Numbered from the stretch's first letter, positions 1 to 8,786 are shown. The stretch: DNA of 12,457 bases from JBBPYA01 sp038200385 (GCA_038200385.1 JBBPYA010000341.1:1-12457), one strand, 5' to 3'. Notes: a model not told the origin generated them from the letters alone. Program-made: numbers and translations.

Positions 1-94
1 CCGGCTGCACAGCCAGGCGTTCTTCGCCTGATACAACGACGAACATCGCGACACCGGACTGGGCCCGCACACCCCCGCAGACGTCACGGTCTGA
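1..94 (+). pseudogene. IS3-family transposase (OrfB) C-terminal remnant
   Basis: Reading from base 2, the fragment translates as RLHSQAFFA, a stop (TGA at 29-31), then YNDEHRDTGLGPHTPADVTV and a terminal TGA at 92-94. This matches the C-terminal end of IS3-family integrase-core transposases, which typically read F-x-x-W-Y-N-x-E-H-R-H-S/T-G-L-G-x-x-T-P-A-D-V. The stop sits exactly where the conserved Trp is expected (TGG to TGA), so the copy looks dead, unless the change is a sequencing error. Only about 30 codons are visible because the window starts inside the gene. No terminal inverted repeat is recognisable downstream. The family call rests on motif recall, not a search. Confidence 0.75.
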
Positions 95-272
95 CCTCTC
101 GGCTCGCGGGTTGAACAGCCACAGCCGTGCGTACGGCCCCTGCAGCCGGTCCTTACGGTCGTCCCGATCTGCTCGTAGTCATGCACCGGCCAGGCGTCGA
201 CATTGACCACGGAGAACGCCACAGGGATCACCGTGCCACACAGTCGGCCGCGAGCTGTCGCGCCTCGCCCCG

Positions 273-2042
273 TCAGGCCTCGGCAGGGCTCGAAGATCTT
301 CGCCGCAGCCCGCTGGCCCGCAGCACCTGCCGCTCGACGGCGGCGCGGACGGACTCCTCCGTACCCACCACCCGTACCTGATCGGCCGCGCGGGTGACGG
401 CGGTGTACAGCAGTTCGCGGGACAGCAGGGCTGAGGCCTGGTCCGGGAGGACGACGGACACCCGGTTGTACTGGCTGCCCTGGGCGCGGTGGATCGTCAT
501 CGCGTACACGGTCTGCACGGCTGCCAGCCGCGACGGGTGCAACCGGATCGGCGCGCCGGGCCGGTCGAAGGCGGCGATCACGCCGTCGCCGTCGGCCAGC
601 ACCACGCCGGTGTCGCCGTTCCACACCCCCAGGTCGTAGTCGTTCGCGGTGACCAGCAGCGGCTGCCCGGCGTACCAGCCCGGCCCCTCGGCCGGCCGGC
701 CGGTCACCCACTCCCGCGCCCGGCGGTCCCACGCGGCCACGCCGAACGGGCCGTGCCGGTGCGCGCACAGCAGGCGGTGCTCGGCCAGCGCCGCCAGCGC
801 GCCGTCGATGTCCCCCGCCACCGCCGCCGCGATCACCGCCTGACCCGACCCGGTGACGTCGGCCTCCACCGCGGCGAGGTCGGACGGCGGATGGAAGGAC
901 ACGTCCGCGCGCCCCGACCGCAGCACGTCCAGCACCGTCGTAGCGTCACCGGCGCGTACGGCGTCGGCCAGGTCCGCGATGCCGCCGCTGAAGCGGTGCC
1001 CGCGGTCCAGCCGCACCACCCCCGCGGCCAGCTCGGCCGAATCGGCCCCGACGAGATCGTCCGGCACCAGCTCTGACAGCTCGGGACCCGCCGGACCGGC
1101 GGCCGGGCGGGCCACCAGGTCGGCCAGCACCGCCCCCGCCTCCACCGACGTCAACTGGTCCGCGTCGCCTACCAGCACCAGGCGCGAGTCCGGCCGGACC
1201 GCCTCCAGCAGCCGCGACATTATCGTCAGCGACACCATCGAGCACTCGTCGACCACGACCACGTCGTACGGCAGCCGGTTCTGCGCGTCGTGCCGGAACC
1301 GGCTCGTGCTGTCCGGCCGCCACCCGAGCAACCGGTGCAGCGTCCTGGCCGGCAGCGCGACCCCGTGCGCGGCCACCTCCTCGGCCAGCCGCGCCGCCGC
1401 CTTGCCGGTCGGCGCGGCCAGCGCGACCCGCGTGTCCGGCGACACCGCCCGCAATACCGTCAGCAGCCGGGCCACGGTGTATGTCTTGCCCGTCCCCGGT
1501 CCACCGGTGATCACGCTGGTCCGCCGGGTCGCCGCCACCGCCACGGCCAGCCGCTGCCGGTCCGGAGCCGGTACGGCGGGGAACGCAGCTCCCAACGCCG
1601 CCGCCAGTCGGTCCGCATCCACCACCGGGTACGACGACGCGCGCTCGTCCAGCGCCCGGGTCACCGTCTGCTCCTGCCGGTAATACCGGTCCAGGTACAG
1701 CAGCGGTCCGCCGACGCCCTCCACCAACCGCAACGGCCGCAGCGGCCCGGTCGCCGAACCGACCACCAGCGGCGAAGCCCGCAACGGCCCGAGGACGTCG
1801 TCCGGCCACGGCAATGCCGCAACGTCGACGTCTTCCACAGTCACCTCGCGCCACCGGTCCAGCTGCACGCACACCGAACCAAGCCGCACCGCCCGTACCG
1901 CCAGCGCCGCGGCCAGCAGCACCGCCTCGTCCGACTCCCCGCCCAGGCGCCCGAGCCGACGGGCCACGTGCACGTCGGCCGCGTCCAGCACCCCGGCCTC
2001 GTTGAACGCCGCGAGTACGCCGCGCGCGGCCACCACCCTCAC
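273..2042 (-). CDS. recD: Exodeoxyribonuclease V alpha subunit RecD (SF1B 5'-3' helicase)
   Basis: RecD is the fast 5'-3' helicase of the RecBCD complex that processes double-strand breaks. The 589-residue product carries a full SF1 motif set: Walker A GGPGTGKT (180-187), motif Ia APTGKAA (210-216), Walker B VVVVDECSM (261-269), motif III LVGDADQL (290-297), RLDRGHR (344-350), motif V MTIHRAQGSQY (515-525) and motif VI YTAVTRA (546-552). The first 170 residues are the divergent RecD N-terminal domain. I chose the GTG at 2042 because it overlaps the recB stop as GTGA; the frame stays open upstream, but only as antiphase sequence inside recB. The length is close to mycobacterial RecD (about 575 residues). 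It is last in the operon and relies on upstream translation or a recB-internal ribosome-binding site. The C-terminal tail (SGLRRRSSSPAEA) is basic and probably disordered. Confidence 0.97.
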   Translation of the reverse strand: MRVVAARGVLAAFNEAGVLDAADVHVARRLGRLGGESDEAVLLAAALAVRAVRLGSVCVQLDRWREVTVEDVDVAALPWPDDVLGPLRASPLVVGSATGPLRPLRLVEGVGGPLLYLDRYYRQEQTVTRALDERASSYPVVDADRLAAALGAAFPAVPAPDRQRLAVAVAATRRTSVITGGPGTGKTYTVARLLTVLRAVSPDTRVALAAPTGKAAARLAEEVAAHGVALPARTLHRLLGWRPDSTSRFRHDAQNRLPYDVVVVDECSMVSLTIMSRLLEAVRPDSRLVLVGDADQLTSVEAGAVLADLVARPAAGPAGPELSELVPDDLVGADSAELAAGVVRLDRGHRFSGGIADLADAVRAGDATTVLDVLRSGRADVSFHPPSDLAAVEADVTGSGQAVIAAAVAGDIDGALAALAEHRLLCAHRHGPFGVAAWDRRAREWVTGRPAEGPGWYAGQPLLVTANDYDLGVWNGDTGVVLADGDGVIAAFDRPGAPIRLHPSRLAAVQTVYAMTIHRAQGSQYNRVSVVLPDQASALLSRELLYTAVTRAADQVRVVGTEESVRAAVERQVLRASGLRRRSSSPAEA

Positions 2043-5000
2043 GACCGACCCGCCAGCAGGTCGGACAGCGCCACGATCAGCGAAGCGGGCGGGTCCCACC
2101 CGAACACCCCGCAGCCGGGCGGTGTCTCCGGTCCGACCATGCCGCGCAGGAACAGGTACCGCACCCCGCCGAGATGCTGCGCCGGGTCGTAGTCCGGCTG
2201 CCGCCACCGCAGGTACCGGTGCAGCGCCACCGAGTACAGCAACGCCTGCAACGGGTAGTGCTGGCGCAGCATCTCCGCCGTCATCGCCGGGCCGCGGTAG
2301 TGGCCCGCCGTGAGGTCGCCCTCCCCGAGCCGGTTGGTCTTGTGGTCGACGACGACGTAACGCGGCTCGGGTCGCCGCAGCACCATGTCGATCGAGCCGG
2401 TCAAGTAGCCGCGCAGCGCGTCGCCCTCGACGTCGGCCAGTCGGTCGGCGTACCCCGCCAGCACGTCGTTGGCCGGCAGCCGGTCCTTCAGCAGTTCGGC
2501 AATCCGCGGCACCGTGACCGGCCGGCCGACGACGGTGTCCCCGCCGGCCAGCGGCAGCTCGAAGGTCAGCTCGGCCAGCCGGTCGGCGGGCGCGACGTCG
2601 GCGAGCGTCACGTCCGGGGCCAGGCCCAGCGGTGTGTGCAGCACCGGCAGCAGCGCAGCAGCCAGCTCGTCCGGATCGACGGCGGCCAGCCGGGCGCCCA
2701 CCGACCGCGCGCACACCCGCCGCAGCTCGGCGCCGAGGTCGACCGCCGAGGTGTCCACCATCTCCAGCACCTCGTGGACCAGGGTGCCGAACGCCGCCCC
2801 CGACGGCAGGCCGTTCATCGTCGACGGCGGGCCGTGGGGTTCGGCCGAGGCGGAGACGGAGACGTCGTCGGGCTCGTCGTGCTGGCCCGGCCGCTCGGCC
2901 TCGCTGCCGACCCCGGCGGCCGTACCCACCCCTGCCGCGCCCACCCCGGCCCGCTCGTGCGCCGCAGCGGTCAGCGAGGAGTACGACGCCCGCCGCCACG
3001 CGCTGTCCAGCACCCGGTCGAAGCGCGCCGCGACCAGCTCCGTCGCCGGTGCGGCCGGCGGGGTCCACCGCAGCCGCTCGTGCGGCGGCACGATCTCGTG
3101 CGTGCCGCCGCCGGCGGTCGCCCACTCCGACAGGCGTGCGGTAACCACCGCGTCGGCGGGCACCGGGCTACGCGCGGCCGGCTCGGGCCGGTCTGCGGTC
3201 CGGTCTGCGGTCCGGTCCTCGGTCCGGCGTTCGGACCGGCCGAGAAGCAGCCGGTGCAGCGGCGCCCCGGTGGTCCGGGACGACGGCGCCCACCACGCCA
3301 CCACCTGCGACTGCGCCCGGGTCAGGGCGACGTACAGCAGGCGCAGTTCCTCCCCGGCCTCCTCGGCGTCGTGCCGGGCCCGACGTCCGGCGTACCCAGG
3401 GCCGGCCTCGCCGCCGATGTCGCGCACCCGGACCCCGTCGTCGTCGTGCAGGAGCAGGCTGCCTGGGTCCGGGTTGCGGGCGCCGTCCCAGCCGAACGGG
3501 ACGTAGACGACGGGGAACTCCAGGCCCTTACTGGCGTGCACCGTGACCACCTGGATCGCCGCGGCGTCGGTGTCCAGCCGGCGGCTGCGCTCGGCCGCAC
3601 CGGCCAGGTTCGGGTCACCGATCCGCTCGGCGAGCCAGACGGTGAGCGCGGTCAGCCCGAGTCCCTGCTCGACGGCGGCCCGGTCGAGGACCTGGGCGAG
3701 GTGGCGCAGATCGGTCAGCTGCCGCTCGCCCGAGGGACGCCGCAGCAGCCGTTCCTCCAGCCGGGACCAGGACGCCAGCCGCTCGAACGCCGCCGCGAAC
3801 CCGGCCTGGCCGAACACCGCCGCCCACTCCCGCAGCCGCAGCGCCAGTTCGGAGCCGAGGACGTCGCCGGCGTCGGCAAGCTCGGTCGCGGTCCGCCCGA
3901 GCAGCGGGGTCAGCGCGGCCAGCCGGACCCGCGGGGCGCGGTGCGGCTGCTCCAGCGCCTGCAGCACGTACAGCCAGTCCACGGCGCTCGGCGTCTCGAA
4001 CACGCTCGTCGTGCTGCCGAGCACCCACGGCAGCCCGGCCCGGTCCAGCGCCTGGTGGACGAACGGGATCTGCCGCCAGGTGCGGACGAGGACGGCCAGG
4101 TCGCCGGGCACCAGGGGGCGCCCGTCGAACCGGGCGGGACCGGTCAGCAGCCGCACCATGTCGTCGGCCAGGTCACTGGCCACCCGCTCGCGCAGCGCCG
4201 GCAGCAGGGGAAAACCGTTGTACTGCCGGCCTTCCCGCAGTACCTGCCGCAGTCGCAATGGTGGCCCGCCGGTCAGCCGCGGCGTTGGCTGCGCGGCCCG
4301 GACCCGGCGTACGACGATCTGCTCGTGGCCCAGCTCCGCCCCGCCGTACAGATGGTCCAGGGCGGTGAGCAGGCCCGCGTCGCTGCGCCAGTTGCGGTCC
4401 AGGGTGCGCGGCGCGCCGGCCCGGGCGACGGCGTCGAGGTAGCTGCGGACCTCGGCCCCGCGGAAGGCGTAGACGGCCTGCTTCGGGTCGCCGATCAGGA
4501 TGAGCGTGCAGTGCCCTTCGAAGGCGCGGCGCAGCACCTCCCACTGCACGGGATCGGTGTCCTGGAACTCGTCGACCAGGACGACCCGGAAGCGTTCCCG
4601 GATCCGCCCGGCGGCGGCGGGGCCGCGCTCGGGGTCGGCCAGGACGTCGCGCAGCAGGATCAGCAGGTCGTCGAAGTCGCGGATTCCCTTGCGCCGCTTG
4701 CGCCGCTCTACCTCCGCCCGGGCCTCGATGGCCAGGGTGTAGCGTTGGGCGGCGGCGGTGCCCGGGCGGGCGTCGGCCGGTTCGAGGCGGGCCTGCCGGT
4801 CCCGGACCCCCTGCAGGGCGACGATCCTCGCGTCTTGCGCGGTGAGTAGTGGCAGCGTCTCACCATGGCCGGCGTAGTGCTGCAGGTACAGGTCGTCGGC
4901 GACCTCGCGGGTCAGATCGTCGACCTCCTCGACGAGCGCGGCGTTGGGCTCCCGCTCGCCGGCGATGCCCAGCCCGTCGAGCATCCGCTGGCAGAAGCTG

Positions 5001-5458
5001 TGCGTCGTGGCGATGGTGGCCCCGTCGAAATCCGACAGCGCCCTGACCAGTCGCCGGTGCCGTTGCGCGCGGTCGGTCGCGGCCAGCCGGGCGACCAGCT
5101 CGTCGTCGCTGTCCGCGGCCGCGGGGTCGGCCAGGCCCCGGGAGGCGCTGGTCATCCGCTCGCGGGTGCGCTCGCGCAGCTCCTGGGTGGCGGCCCGCCC
5201 GAACGTCACCAGCATCAGCTCCGACAACTCCGCGACGCCCTCGGCGACGTAGCGGGTCGCCAGCGCGGCGATCGTCCAGGTCTTGCCGGTTCCGGCGCTG
5301 GCCTCGAGTACGACGGTGCCGGTCGGCAGTGGGCCGTACGGGTCGAAGGTCTCGCCGCCGGGGCCGCCGGGGCCGCCGGCCGTGGCGCCGGCCGTCCGGC
5401 CCGCGTCAGTCAGGTGGCCGCCCTCGGCCGAGGTGCGGCCACCGCCGTCCCCGGTCAC
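2039..5458 (-). CDS. recB: Exodeoxyribonuclease V beta subunit RecB (helicase-nuclease)
   Basis: RecB is the 3'-5' SF1A (UvrD-like) helicase and the only nuclease subunit of RecBCD. The 1139-residue product shows Walker A ASAGTGKT (53-60), motif Ic TTHSFCQRM (151-159), Walker B VDEFQDTDP (295-303), motif III IGDPKQAVYAFRGAE (322-336), motif IV LDRNWRSD (353-360), motif V VTVHASKGLEFP (638-649) and motif VI LLYVALTRAQ (707-716). The C-terminal PD-(D/E)XK nuclease has H895 (in GTLVHEVLE), D1024 (GSIDMVL) and D1038-H-K1040 (VVVDHKTN), then Q1071 in YPLQALLYS. These align with E. coli H956, D1067, D1080 and K1082, so nuclease activity should be intact. A low-complexity linker (about 740-770 and 835-880) joins the helicase and nuclease halves. 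The GTG at 5458 overlaps the recC stop as GTGA. The first 40 residues are Gly-rich and probably unstructured. The length is similar to M. tuberculosis RecB (1094 residues). Confidence 0.97.
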   Translation of the reverse strand: MTGDGGGRTSAEGGHLTDAGRTAGATAGGPGGPGGETFDPYGPLPTGTVVLEASAGTGKTWTIAALATRYVAEGVAELSELMLVTFGRAATQELRERTRERMTSASRGLADPAAADSDDELVARLAATDRAQRHRRLVRALSDFDGATIATTHSFCQRMLDGLGIAGEREPNAALVEEVDDLTREVADDLYLQHYAGHGETLPLLTAQDARIVALQGVRDRQARLEPADARPGTAAAQRYTLAIEARAEVERRKRRKGIRDFDDLLILLRDVLADPERGPAAAGRIRERFRVVLVDEFQDTDPVQWEVLRRAFEGHCTLILIGDPKQAVYAFRGAEVRSYLDAVARAGAPRTLDRNWRSDAGLLTALDHLYGGAELGHEQIVVRRVRAAQPTPRLTGGPPLRLRQVLREGRQYNGFPLLPALRERVASDLADDMVRLLTGPARFDGRPLVPGDLAVLVRTWRQIPFVHQALDRAGLPWVLGSTTSVFETPSAVDWLYVLQALEQPHRAPRVRLAALTPLLGRTATELADAGDVLGSELALRLREWAAVFGQAGFAAAFERLASWSRLEERLLRRPSGERQLTDLRHLAQVLDRAAVEQGLGLTALTVWLAERIGDPNLAGAAERSRRLDTDAAAIQVVTVHASKGLEFPVVYVPFGWDGARNPDPGSLLLHDDDGVRVRDIGGEAGPGYAGRRARHDAEEAGEELRLLYVALTRAQSQVVAWWAPSSRTTGAPLHRLLLGRSERRTEDRTADRTADRPEPAARSPVPADAVVTARLSEWATAGGGTHEIVPPHERLRWTPPAAPATELVAARFDRVLDSAWRRASYSSLTAAAHERAGVGAAGVGTAAGVGSEAERPGQHDEPDDVSVSASAEPHGPPSTMNGLPSGAAFGTLVHEVLEMVDTSAVDLGAELRRVCARSVGARLAAVDPDELAAALLPVLHTPLGLAPDVTLADVAPADRLAELTFELPLAGGDTVVGRPVTVPRIAELLKDRLPANDVLAGYADRLADVEGDALRGYLTGSIDMVLRRPEPRYVVVDHKTNRLGEGDLTAGHYRGPAMTAEMLRQHYPLQALLYSVALHRYLRWRQPDYDPAQHLGGVRYLFLRGMVGPETPPGCGVFGWDPPASLIVALSDLLAGRS
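3187..3234. repeat. 12-bp tandem repeat inside the recB linker
   Basis: Four head-to-tail copies of a 12-base unit (plus-strand form TCCGGTCTGCGG) run through 3187-3198, 3199-3210, 3211-3222 and 3223-3234. The first two copies differ by one base and the last two are degenerate. On the coding strand the units give RSER, RTED, RTAD and RTAD-type tetrapeptides at about RecB residues 741-756, in the linker after helicase motif VI. Because the unit is four codons long, copy-number changes would not shift the frame. Confidence 0.85.
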
Positions 5459-8400
5459 GCCGTCCTCCGCTGCTCGGCGGCCAGCAGCGGCGCCCACAAC
5501 CGCACGGCCAGCGAGCCGAACCGAGTCGGCTCGGTCCCGTCCCCGGGCTCGGCACCGATCCGTTCCCAGGCCCCGTCGGTGCCGAACACGTACTCCAGGT
5601 GCCGGTCGGTGTGGTCGCCGTACATCCCGCCGTACGCCGCCTCCGCCGCGGCCATCGCCTCGGTCAAGGCATCCCCGCGCTGTCGCCGTTCGGCGTACGC
5701 CGCCGCGGCCGCGGGTGGCAACGGCAGCGGTTGGCACAGGCCCTCGTCCCGTAGGCCCACCAGGTCTCGCAGCACGGTGAGCGGGTCGGGCGGGGGGACC
5801 AGGATGCTGCCCTCGGCCCGGTCCCGCCGGTACCGGCCGACCGTGACCGCCTGCCAAGGCCCGTCGTCGCCCGCGGCCAGGGCGAGCAGTCGGATCCACC
5901 CGGCCAGCCGGTGCCGCGGCCCCAGCCGGGAGTACGACGCGGCCGCCACGGTGCCGCCGCGCACGCCCGGGACCGACCCGGTCAGCCGCCGCCCACCGCC
6001 CAGGTCGACGGTCACATCGTGGGTCTCGGGCGGTACGGCGTACAGCGACGCGGCTCCCGCGACGACCGCCTCGACGCCCGCCGCGACGTCGGCCAGCACC
6101 TGCTCCCCGAGCCGCAGCGGGGGCAGCGTGCCGCGCCGCCACTCGGCCTGCCGCCAGTCAGCGGCCGGCACGCCCCGCAGCCGGGCGACCAGCATCCGCT
6201 CGCCGACGTCCCACCGGCCCAACGCGTCCAGCTCGGCCGCCAGCGCGTCAGCGACCTCGTCGTCCTCCTGCGGCAGCCGGACGCCGAGGCGCTGGTGCAA
6301 AAGGGCGCGCACCGGGTGGGCGGTGAACGCGACCAGGTCGGCCAGCTCGACATCCCCGCCCGGCCGGGCCAGCGGGGCGGGCAGGAACTCCGGTGCCGCC
6401 GTCCGTGGCCCGCGGGCGGCCCGCGCCCCGGCGAGGGCGGTGCGGTCGTGGCTGAAGGGACCGGCCGCCGCGAAGTTGGCGGGGTCGAAGGGCTGCAGCG
6501 GGTGCGGCCGTACGACGTCGGTTCCGGCTGTGACGGCCAGGACGTCGAGCAGCTCGCCCAGCGGGACCGCCGGGGGCCGCGGCTGACCGCTGACCGGATC
6601 GGCGCCGGTGTACAGCACGATCAGCCGCTCCTCGGCGCTCAGCACGGCGTCCAGTAGCAGCTGCCGGTCCTCGCTGCGCCGGTCCCGCTCTCCGGGCGCC
6701 GGGTCGCGGGCCAGCACGTCGTCACCGTCCGCCCCGGCGCCGCGTGGGAACACCTCGTCGTCCAGGCCGAGCAGGACCACGACCCGGTGCGGCACGGAGC
6801 GCATCGGGACGAGGGTGGCCACGGTCAGCTCGCCGGTGCGGAAGTTCGCCCGCGTGGGCCGGCCCCCGAGCCGGGCGGCCAGCATGGCGCGGACGTCGGC
6901 CAGCCGCAGCTCGGTGTCCCCACCGTGCTCGGTGGCGGCGGCCAGCTCGCGGCGGGCCTCGGCCAGCTGCCAGGCGTCGACGACCGCAACGCCGGTGAAC
7001 AGGTCCAGCGCCGTGCCCAGGTGCTCGCGCCAGACCCGCGCCGGGTGCGGTCCGCGCAGCCGGGTCAGGATGCCGTCCAAGCGGTCGACGAACTCGGCCA
7101 GCCGCCCGGCCACGTCGATGTCACCGGAGGCGACGTCGTCCAGCGGCAGCGCCTTGTCCAGCCAGTCCAACTCGGTCTCGTCGGCGGCCACGCCGAGCAG
7201 CACCCGGTCCAGGCCGGTACTCCAGGTGTTCTGCGCGACATGGCCCAGCCCGTAGTCGGCGCGCTGGGCCCCCGCCCTGATTCCCCAGCGGACCCCGGCC
7301 GCGCCGGCCCAGGTCTGCAGCCGTTCCAGGTCGTCGTCGCCGAACCCGAACAGTCGCCGGACCGGGGCGTGCGCGGCCAGGTCGAGGACCTGGCTGGCGG
7401 TGACCCGGCCGTCGGCCAGCTCCAGCAGCCCGGCGACGGTGTCCAGCAGGGGGTTGGTACGGCGCAGCGCGCGGTCGGCGAGGCGAACCCGCAGCCGGTG
7501 CCCGGGATGCCCGCCAGCCTCGCCCTGGCCGAACGCGGCCCGGACCAGCGGGGCGTAGGCCTCGACGTCGGGGCACATCACGAGCACGTCGCGGGGTTCG
7601 AGGCTCGGATCGGCGTCGAAGAGGTGCAGCAGGATCTCGCGGAGTACCTCGACCTGCCGCGGCGGCCCGTGGCAGGCGTGTACCTGGACGGTGTCGTCGG
7701 CTCCGGCTCCGGGCTGCGGTGGGTGGTCGGCGGCGAGGTCGGCCTGTACCCGTCCCAGCAGCGTCATCGGCCTGGGAGCGCCGGGATGCAGGACGGCCGA
7801 TCCGGCGAGCGGGGCCAGCCGCTGCTGCAGCTCCCGGGTGTCGCGGGCCAGGCTGGCCAGCAGCGGGTGGCGTACGGCGAGGACGCTGTCGTCGGTACGC
7901 CGGCGGGCGGCGGGGGCCACGGCGACCAGCGCCTCCCACATCGCCGGGCTGGGATGGGTCAGCCAGAGGTGGACCTCGCGGTGCGCGGCCAGGGCGTCGA
8001 GTACCGCCAGCTGTTCCGTGCTCAGCCTGGTCGGGCCGAACAGCGACAGCCGCCCCGGAAGGGCAGACAGTCCGGGTTCGGCGCGCAGCCGGTCGCAGGC
8101 CTGCGACAGCCGCTCGGCCGGGCTCGGCGTACCGATGTGCCGGCGCAGCCGACGCCACAGCTCGGCCTGCCAGCACAGGTCGGCGGGCAGCGCGGCGCCC
8201 AGCCCGTCGGTGTCACGCCCGGCGACCCAGTCCACGAACAGCTGCGGCCGCTGCCCGGCGTAGGACCGCCACAACTCGACCAGGTGCGCGGCCGTGGCGT
8301 AGCGGCGGGTGATCCGGTGCTCGCCGGACAGGTGCGCCCGCAGGACGGCGCACCAGGGTTCGTCCAGGCAGCCGTCGACGGTGTCGATGAGGGTCCAGAG

Positions 8401-8712
8401 CAGGCGGGCCGAGGCCCACGGTTCGTCGTCGGGGTCACTGCCGGCGGCGCTGCCGGCGGCGGCGGCGATGGCGTCGTCGACGAGCCGGATCGGGCTCGGG
8501 AAGACGATGTTGGCCGCCACGCCGTCCCCGTCGTCGTCCCCGTCGGTGGCGCCGAGGACACCGGCCAGCCGCTGGGTCAGCCACCGCTCGACGCCCTTGG
8601 CGGGCACCGCCACGACCTCGGGTGCGAAGGGGTCCGCCGGCGGGTTGGCCAGCAGCCGAGCCAGGGCGTCGGCCAGCCCGGTGGACCGCTCGGCGCGGTG
8701 AACCGTCAGCAC
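5455..8712 (-). CDS. recC: Exodeoxyribonuclease V gamma subunit RecC
   Basis: RecC is the scaffold subunit that splits the DNA duplex and recognises Chi. It has a dead helicase fold and a dead nuclease-like C-terminal domain. The 1085-residue product begins VLTVHRAERS and contains PAKGVERWLTQRLAGVL (38-54), NIVFPSP (68-74), RDVLVMCPDVEAYAPLV (374-390), NTWSTGLDRVLLG (495-507), VVLLGLDDEVFPR (645-657) and GERDRRSEDRQLLLDAV (674-690), all RecC hallmarks. No Walker A motif is present, as expected. A short acidic insert (DGDDDGDG, 57-64) precedes NIVFPSP. The GTG at 8712 is preferred: GGGGGAGGG lies 8 bases upstream and the conserved N-terminus starts there. An in-frame ATG at 8760 would add 16 residues, but it sits in a hairpin loop without an evident ribosome-binding site. 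It is first gene of the operon and overlaps recB by 4 bases. Confidence 0.97.
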   Translation of the reverse strand: MLTVHRAERSTGLADALARLLANPPADPFAPEVVAVPAKGVERWLTQRLAGVLGATDGDDDGDGVAANIVFPSPIRLVDDAIAAAAGSAAGSDPDDEPWASARLLWTLIDTVDGCLDEPWCAVLRAHLSGEHRITRRYATAAHLVELWRSYAGQRPQLFVDWVAGRDTDGLGAALPADLCWQAELWRRLRRHIGTPSPAERLSQACDRLRAEPGLSALPGRLSLFGPTRLSTEQLAVLDALAAHREVHLWLTHPSPAMWEALVAVAPAARRRTDDSVLAVRHPLLASLARDTRELQQRLAPLAGSAVLHPGAPRPMTLLGRVQADLAADHPPQPGAGADDTVQVHACHGPPRQVEVLREILLHLFDADPSLEPRDVLVMCPDVEAYAPLVRAAFGQGEAGGHPGHRLRVRLADRALRRTNPLLDTVAGLLELADGRVTASQVLDLAAHAPVRRLFGFGDDDLERLQTWAGAAGVRWGIRAGAQRADYGLGHVAQNTWSTGLDRVLLGVAADETELDWLDKALPLDDVASGDIDVAGRLAEFVDRLDGILTRLRGPHPARVWREHLGTALDLFTGVAVVDAWQLAEARRELAAATEHGGDTELRLADVRAMLAARLGGRPTRANFRTGELTVATLVPMRSVPHRVVVLLGLDDEVFPRGAGADGDDVLARDPAPGERDRRSEDRQLLLDAVLSAEERLIVLYTGADPVSGQPRPPAVPLGELLDVLAVTAGTDVVRPHPLQPFDPANFAAAGPFSHDRTALAGARAARGPRTAAPEFLPAPLARPGGDVELADLVAFTAHPVRALLHQRLGVRLPQEDDEVADALAAELDALGRWDVGERMLVARLRGVPAADWRQAEWRRGTLPPLRLGEQVLADVAAGVEAVVAGAASLYAVPPETHDVTVDLGGGRRLTGSVPGVRGGTVAAASYSRLGPRHRLAGWIRLLALAAGDDGPWQAVTVGRYRRDRAEGSILVPPPDPLTVLRDLVGLRDEGLCQPLPLPPAAAAAYAERRQRGDALTEAMAAAEAAYGGMYGDHTDRHLEYVFGTDGAWERIGAEPGDGTEPTRFGSLAVRLWAPLLAAEQRRTA

Positions 8713-8720
8713 GTTCCCCA

Positions 8721-8729
8721 CCCTCCCCC
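8721..8729 (-). promoter_or_regulatory. recC ribosome-binding site
   Basis: The minus strand reads GGGGGAGGG, 8 bases before the GTG at 8712. This is a strong purine-rich Shine-Dalgarno match and decides the start in favour of GTG 8712 over ATG 8760. It lies two bases from the foot of the 8732-8786 inverted repeat. Confidence 0.7.
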
Positions 8730-8731
8730 GC

Positions 8732-8786
8732 AAGTGGTCCCGACACGCCGTAGGCAGCATGTGGGAACGGCGTGTCGGGGCCACTT
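8732..8786. repeat. Inverted repeat with 20-bp arms in the recC leader
   Basis: The left arm is 8732-8751 (AAGTGGTCCCGACACGCCGT) and the right arm is 8767-8786. They are reverse complements at 19 of 20 positions; the remaining T opposite G can pair as a wobble in RNA. The loop is 15 bases (8752-8766). No T run follows on either strand, so it does not look like a standard intrinsic terminator. Its inner edge is two bases from the recC ribosome-binding site. It could be a dispersed REP-like palindrome, a regulatory hairpin in the recC leader, or the site of a dimeric regulator; sequence alone cannot decide. Confidence 0.85.

Noticed and set aside
95..231. Open minus-strand frame after recD beginning VIPVAFSVVNVDAWPVHDYEQIG (from GTG 231), with high G/C third positions
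   Set aside because: It has no recognisable domain or ribosome-binding site and runs on antisense through the transposase remnant to the window edge. Long open frames are expected by chance at this GC content.
2174..4849. Very long plus-strand open frame (891 codons) opposite recB
   Set aside because: Antisense shadow of recB: Gln/Arg/Pro/Gly-rich composition, no domain, and caused by high GC. The recB frame carries all conserved motifs.
8712..8760. Upstream in-frame ATG (8760) as the recC start
   Set aside because: It lacks a ribosome-binding site and lies in the hairpin loop. GTG 8712 has a strong ribosome-binding site and begins the conserved N-terminus. It remains a possibility, giving a product of 1101 residues.
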